64,000 bases of DNA, taken from the NCBI RefSeq assembly GCF_000014345.1, contig NC_009879.1, positions 1,069,501-1,133,500 on the forward strand. The letters are read 5' to 3'. The DNA comes from Rickettsia canadensis str. McKiel. GTDB lineage: Bacteria; Pseudomonadota; Alphaproteobacteria; Rickettsiales; Rickettsiaceae. Positions 59,755 through 64,000 of the stretch are shown one piece after another; position 1 is the stretch's first letter; each line of letters begins with the position of its first letter. The notes under the pieces are model-generated. The model was not told the DNA's origin. It searched no databases and saw only the letters and a program-made list of their open reading frames with translations. A program made the translations under genes and the position numbers.

Positions 59755-59974
59755 GCTCTATGATTTTTAAAAAAGATCTTACTGACGTAGCTTTGCTGCA
59801 CGGCTATCAGTCAATGTCATGACCTCTGCGTACACATTGTTATGTCGGCTGACACAGCGGACTTTACCAAGCCATGCAACAATGCCAGACAAGGATTAAA
59901 CATTTAGGATCCGAGGACTTACAAAGAGACGACGTAATGAATTTTCAAGTGGGGTAATATATGATAATAAAGTA
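59755..59974. other. alaS-truA convergent gap with repeat debris
   Basis: The gap holds scrambled RPE-like pieces (gtcaatgtcatgacctc, tgttatgtcggctgacaca, catgcaacaatgcc) followed by the right-hand half of the dispersed repeat family. No gene is seen. Confidence 0.6.
59893..59965 (+). repeat. Dispersed repeat family, right-half fragment
   Basis: ggattaaacatttaggatcc, gaggacttacaaagagacga and ttttcaagtggggtaatata match the right half of the copies at 19823 and 38376. The left half is missing. Confidence 0.7.
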
Positions 59975-60712
59975 CTAATACTCCGTTCTCACAAAATAAA
60001 GACCGGATGCAGGAGCAGTAGGCCCCGCAGCTTTTCTATCTTTTACTTCTAAAAGCTCTTTAATGTATTCTGCTTGCCAAACATTCTTACCGACAAGTAC
60101 TAAACTACCGACAATATTACGTACCATATGATGCAAAAATGAGGGTGCTGAAAGATATAATTTTATTTCTTCGTCTTCTTTAATGATATTAAGTTCAGTT
60201 AAAGTTTTTATCGGTGATTTTGATTGACATGAGCTAGCCCTAAATGAAGTAAAATCATGTTTACCTAAGAGATAAGTTGCAGCTTTTTGCATAGCTAGAA
60301 CATCTAAAGGTGAACTAATCCACCAAACACGATCACGATTAATTACCGATGAGTAAGGTCTATTAAGAATCCTATATATGTAGTGACGAGAGACAGCTGA
60401 AAATCTTGCATGAAAATTATTTGGAGCCATTTCACAGTTCCATACTATTACTGAATAAGGTCGTGCAAAATAGTTGATAGCTGTAATAATTTTGTGAGTT
60501 TCTAAATTTTTTGAAAGGTCAAAATGTGCTACCTGACCTATAGCATGCACACCAGCATCTGTTCTTCCGGATCCAAACAATACTACCTGTTCACCGGAAA
60601 ATTTATAAATCGCTTCTTCTAATATTTGCTGTACCGACATTATTCCTGCTTGCCTTTGCCAACCTGCAAGATCCGTGCCTAAATATTCAATGGTGATCTT
60701 ATATCGATACAT
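59975..60712 (-). CDS. truA: tRNA pseudouridine(38-40) synthase TruA
   Basis: The 245-residue enzyme has [20 protein letters not shown] at the start and the catalytic Asp in [19 protein letters not shown] (about 54-60). Conserved [17 protein letters not shown] and the C-terminal [17 protein letters not shown] complete the family pattern. It modifies uridines in the anticodon stem-loop of many tRNAs. The frame is open 20 codons further upstream, but those codons come from a palindromic element, and [12 protein letters not shown] is the family N-terminus, so 60712 is chosen. It is just downstream of rpoD on the same strand. Confidence 0.95.
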   Translation of the reverse strand: MYRYKITIEYLGTDLAGWQRQAGIMSVQQILEEAIYKFSGEQVVLFGSGRTDAGVHAIGQVAHFDLSKNLETHKIITAINYFARPYSVIVWNCEMAPNNFHARFSAVSRHYIYRILNRPYSSVINRDRVWWISSPLDVLAMQKAATYLLGKHDFTSFRASSCQSKSPIKTLTELNIIKEDEEIKLYLSAPSFLHHMVRNIVGSLVLVGKNVWQAEYIKELLEVKDRKAAGPTAPASGLYFVRTEY

Positions 60713-60722
60713 AATTAGCCTG

Positions 60723-60757
60723 ATTGTCATACCGCGACCTGATCGCAGTATGACAAT
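60723..60757. repeat. Compact RPE-like palindrome between rpoD and truA
   Basis: A 35-bp near-perfect palindrome with ends attgtcatac and gtatgacaat. It lies 11 bases past the truA start and 12 bases before the rpoD stop, so it could act as an rpoD terminator or alter truA translation. Confidence 0.8.
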
Positions 60758-60768
60758 ATAAAGTGTTA

Positions 60769-62676
60769 TCACGCCTCTAACAAATCTGATGAATTACTAT
60801 CACTATGCTTTCCTCCGCTTCTAAAGCTATTAAGCTTTTTAGATCTAATAGGATGCTGTAACTTTCTTAAAGCTTTTGACTCGATTTGTCTTATACGTTC
60901 CCTAGTTACTTTAAATTGCTGCCCTACTTCTTCTAATGTATGGTCAGTATTCATACCTATACCGAAACGCATTCTCAGCACTCTTTCTTCACGAGGTGTA
61001 AGAGTTGCAAGTACTCTAGTGGTAACTTCTCGTAAATTTGACTGAATTGCCGCATCAATCGGTGCTACTGCATTCTTATCTTCAATAAAATCACCTAATT
61101 GACCGCCGTCACTATCATCACCTACTGGATTCTCAAGACTTATAGGTTCTTTAGCTATTTTCATGACCTTACGCACTTTATCAAGCGGCATTGAAAGACG
61201 GTTAGCGATTTCCGTTGCCGTAGGTTCATAGCCAAGTTCATTAAGCATTTGTCTTGAAGTACGCAATATCTTATTAATTGTTTCAATCATGTGCACAGGA
61301 ATACGTATAGTCCTTGCTTGATCAGCAATAGCTCTTGTTATAGCTTGTCTAATCCACCAAGTAGCATAGGTAGAGAATTTATATCCACGGCGATATTCAA
61401 ATTTATCCACCGCTTTCATAAGGCCTATATTACCTTCTTGAATTAAATCTAAAAACTGCAATCCTCTATTAGCATATTTTTTAGCAATAGATATAACTAA
61501 ACGTAAATTCGCTTCTATCATATCTTTTTTTGCTTGCAGTGTTTGTCTCTCGCTTTTTTGTATAGTATTCACTAATTTTTTAAAATCATTGACTAAAAGA
61601 CCGGTATTAGATTCTATAACCGATAATTCGGCAATCATTTGATCTATATAATCCGATTCTTTAGTAATTAACTCTTTCCAAGCAATTTTTTTATTTTTCA
61701 GCATTTTTTCTTTCCATGCTGCATTGATAACCGATCCTATATATTCATCAAGGAAATTTTGGCGAGTTACTCCGTATTTTTCGGCAAGTTTTAAAAAAGC
61801 TGTTTCTTTATTAATTAAATCACGATTTATTCCATACATTTTACCTAAAATTTCGTCTGTTTTTTTAGAATTAAAATGTATTTCCGAAACTTCATTTATT
61901 AATAATTCCAAGTTATTATTATATTTCCTGCTATTTTGTAAAACCTTCGGCTCAAAAGATTTCTCATAACATTTTTTAGCTTCAATTAGTAGTTCTTCAC
62001 AAATAAAAGCAATCTTTTTCATACGCTCTATAACATTAGGTAATATCTGCGTTTCCACTCTAGACATAGATAAGTGATGATCCTCATGCTCTTCTCCTTC
62101 GTTATCACTACTATGTTCTTCATCATTTTCAGATGTTTCGTCATGTAACATGTTAGCTTCCAAATCTATTAGATCACGTAGTAACATTTTTTCATTAACT
62201 AAATCTTCATACCATACTATAAAACAACGCATAGCAATAGGGCTTCTGCATAAGGAAGCAGTCATTGTTTTACGTCCTTCCTCAATTCTTTTTGCTATTT
62301 CTACTTCGTTTTCACGAGTTAAAAGATCAACTCCTCCCATATCCTTAAGATATAATCTTACAGGATCATCGGTAGTACCTATATTTTTTTCTTCTACCTC
62401 ATCATCAGGTTCATTATCAACATTGATAGATAGCTTAAATTCTTCATCCATGCCTATATCAAGCTTAATTTCATCATCTTCATTAGATTCTAAAATATCT
62501 ATTCCCGCATCAGAAAATTTTAATATAGCTTCCTCTAATTGTCTTATTGAAGGATTTTTATTAAGAGGAAGAGCTTTGTTTATATCATCGTAAGTGACCG
62601 GTATCTTTTTAGATTTAGCTTTTTTAAGTAAACTATCTATTTTATCTAGATCATTATATACATTACTATTGCTCAT
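60769..62676 (-). CDS. rpoD: RNA polymerase primary sigma factor RpoD
   Basis: The 635-residue sigma-70 has region 1.1 (to about 75), region 1.2 ([20 protein letters not shown]), and a large non-conserved insert that includes the acidic stretch [20 protein letters not shown]. Region 2 follows with [20 protein letters not shown] and [20 protein letters not shown], then region 3 and region 4.2 ([20 protein letters not shown]). It directs polymerase to most promoters. It lies next to dnaG on the same strand (173-bp gap), the conserved dnaG-rpoD order. The C-terminal helix-turn-helix is intact. Confidence 0.98.
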   Translation of the reverse strand: MSNSNVYNDLDKIDSLLKKAKSKKIPVTYDDINKALPLNKNPSIRQLEEAILKFSDAGIDILESNEDDEIKLDIGMDEEFKLSINVDNEPDDEVEEKNIGTTDDPVRLYLKDMGGVDLLTRENEVEIAKRIEEGRKTMTASLCRSPIAMRCFIVWYEDLVNEKMLLRDLIDLEANMLHDETSENDEEHSSDNEGEEHEDHHLSMSRVETQILPNVIERMKKIAFICEELLIEAKKCYEKSFEPKVLQNSRKYNNNLELLINEVSEIHFNSKKTDEILGKMYGINRDLINKETAFLKLAEKYGVTRQNFLDEYIGSVINAAWKEKMLKNKKIAWKELITKESDYIDQMIAELSVIESNTGLLVNDFKKLVNTIQKSERQTLQAKKDMIEANLRLVISIAKKYANRGLQFLDLIQEGNIGLMKAVDKFEYRRGYKFSTYATWWIRQAITRAIADQARTIRIPVHMIETINKILRTSRQMLNELGYEPTATEIANRLSMPLDKVRKVMKIAKEPISLENPVGDDSDGGQLGDFIEDKNAVAPIDAAIQSNLREVTTRVLATLTPREERVLRMRFGIGMNTDHTLEEVGQQFKVTRERIRQIESKALRKLQHPIRSKKLNSFRSGGKHSDSNSSDLLEA

Positions 62677-62849
62677 TAAATACCTATATGGTTTTTTCTT
62701 TCAAAAGGAGTATGTAATACTACTTATTGAAAGAAGAATTAAAATAACGGATATTCGATATGGAAAGTAGTTTCCACCTCAAATACAAATTCAATTTATA
62801 TTTTTTGTTTTCTTTACTCTTCATTATACTTGAAGTATAAAATACTAAA

Positions 62850-64000
62850 TTATATAGTGCGGTTAATAAAAGATTCGTTTAAAACTTGAAGCTCATTTGC
62901 AATCTTTAGAATTTCTTTTTTATATAGTAAAACTTTTTCAAAATCGTGATTATCAGTACTGTTTATAATATACATGTATTCTTGTTGTAAATTTATTAGA
63001 TAATATTTCTTATGTAGCCACTGCCATAATAAATCTATTCTGACATTATTTTTATTAAATGAGATATCTAAAAACAAATTATCCGTTTTTGATAATAATA
63101 AAAAAATATCAAAAAAGCTAGTTTTTTCCACAATTGCAGTAATTTCACTTGCTGCTACGTTATTAGCTATAATCTCGTTTAAATACCAATTACGGAATTC
63201 TTCAAGTGATTTATTATTAAAATTTAAATTTAGGATAAAATCTTTAATATCTTTTTCTTCAAGAATTGCAGGAAACCTAACCAACAAAGCACAAAAAGCG
63301 TGTTCTAGCATTTCAAGCTCCGAATAACCGTGACTTGAAATTATAGGAGTTAAATTTAAACTTTTAGTTTTAACTTTTTTCTGTTTTATAACTAAATTTT
63401 GCCATATTTGATCTTTAAAAAATCTGTAATAACTTGATCTTAAATCACTATCTGATATTTTGCTGCAATAATTTTTTAAAATTTTTTCTAAAGTAGCTTT
63501 TTCTTCTGCAGTTTTAAAACTCTTACCGCTATATTCTATATGCCAAATCATTTCTGATAGGCTTATTCTTTTATCTATAAGCTTTGCAAAAAAATCAGCA
63601 CCGTTTTTATTTACTGCATCGTCGGGATCAAGTCCGCTTGGTAACCTAATAAAAGAAATTTTCTTTTCACTATTAATAAGTGGTAATGCTAGGTTAATAG
63701 TTCTTATGCTAGCTTTTATGCCTGCATTATCTCCGTCAAGGCATAATATAATTTCATCGCCGGCACGCCATAATTTATGTAAGTGATTCTCAGTGATGCT
63801 AGTACCAAGGCTTGCAACCGTTTCACTAAAACCTGCTTGATGTAGTACTATAACGTCAAAATAACCTTCTACTAAAATCGACTGATTTTTTTTATAACTA
63901 CTGCTTATCGCTTTATGCTCACCGTATAGTGTTTCGCTTTTTTGAAATACTATAGTTTCAGGTGAATTTAAGTATTTAGGCAGCCCTTCCCCTAGTACTC
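62850..64000 (-). CDS. dnaG: DNA primase DnaG, C-terminal part
   Basis: The minus-strand frame is open to the right edge, so the 5' part (zinc finger and most of the N-terminal core) lies beyond the window; about 383 codons are seen. The TOPRIM motifs EGYFDVIVLHQAGF, SLGTSITENH and CLDGDNAGIKAS are present, followed by DPDDAVNKNG and a C-terminal helicase-interaction domain (from about 63540 leftward). The internal Met at 63551 is not the start. DnaG makes RNA primers for Okazaki fragments. It precedes rpoD as in the classic macromolecular-synthesis operon; rpsU, if present, lies outside the window. Confidence 0.95.
   Translation of the reverse strand, partial: VLGEGLPKYLNSPETIVFQKSETLYGEHKAISSSYKKNQSILVEGYFDVIVLHQAGFSETVASLGTSITENHLHKLWRAGDEIILCLDGDNAGIKASIRTINLALPLINSEKKISFIRLPSGLDPDDAVNKNGADFFAKLIDKRISLSEMIWHIEYSGKSFKTAEEKATLEKILKNYCSKISDSDLRSSYYRFFKDQIWQNLVIKQKKVKTKSLNLTPIISSHGYSELEMLEHAFCALLVRFPAILEEKDIKDFILNLNFNNKSLEEFRNWYLNEIIANNVAASEITAIVEKTSFFDIFLLLSKTDNLFLDISFNKNNVRIDLLWQWLHKKYYLINLQQEYMYIINSTDNHDFEKVLLYKKEILKIANELQVLNESFINRTI

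Noticed and set aside
62850-63551. A 233-residue protein starting at Met 63551
   Set aside because: The frame is open upstream to the window edge and encodes the DnaG TOPRIM domain, so this Met is internal.

Overview
The window is chromosomal DNA of a Rickettsia, almost certainly of the spotted fever group. The base composition is AT-rich. The gene set includes the surface antigen OmpA with its tandem repeats, the 17 kDa lipoprotein antigen, an adjacent pair of Adr-type adhesins, citrate synthase and a rickettsial phospholipase D. Intergenic DNA is littered with rickettsial palindromic element (RPE)-like hairpins, and several genes are visibly decaying. I cannot name the species from the sequence alone.

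Layout. 1-2976: 3' end of maf, dksA, a Xer recombinase and pld. 3105-4920: a heavily decayed polyhydroxyalkanoate synthase (phaC) fossil, followed by ubiD and a PpiD/SurA-like periplasmic chaperone. 8523-15179: ompA, with 13 repeat units of 71-73 residues and its own hairpin terminator. 15652-21895: ftsK, an acyltransferase-3 fossil, map, a radC fossil, wecA and a DciA-like DUF721 gene. 21889-22520: a 183-bp hairpin and the fossil of a HigBA toxin-antitoxin pair. 22671-29122: adr1, adr2, fdxA, ccmC, tadA, a CDF metal transporter, the 17 kDa antigen, a PEBP-family protein and a ZnuC-like ATPase. 29125-34882: uvrA, ssb, a lipoprotein hydrolase, a proP fossil, tRNA-Arg(TCT) and a DUF167 gene. 35062-42788: htpG, hemA, tig, obgE and gltA. 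42789-44088 is decayed DNA. 44089-52280: a uracil-DNA glycosylase family gene, rluD, prmC with a dead trmB half, sua5, glyS-glyQ and queH. 52283-53543 is a second proP fossil. 53625-56960 holds three poorly characterised genes, two of which have the architecture of type IV pilus/type II secretion inner-membrane platform proteins (PilM/GspL-like and PilO/GspM-like). 57118-64000: alaS, truA, rpoD and the 3' part of dnaG.

Most intact genes are housekeeping (translation, replication, repair, heme and respiration) or surface and host-interaction genes. The accessory layer consists of mobile palindromes and fossils rather than active insertion sequences; I saw no transposase, CRISPR array or prophage. 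RPE-like elements have entered coding regions in frame (prmC), supplied new C-termini (tadA, rluD), and created spurious upstream starts (hemA, truA, glyQ). A second dispersed repeat family of about 130-160 bp, distinct from the classic RPE hairpins, occurs in at least five full or partial copies. The items I would check first are the platform-like trio, this repeat family, the split PrmC-TrmB fusion and the HigBA fossil.
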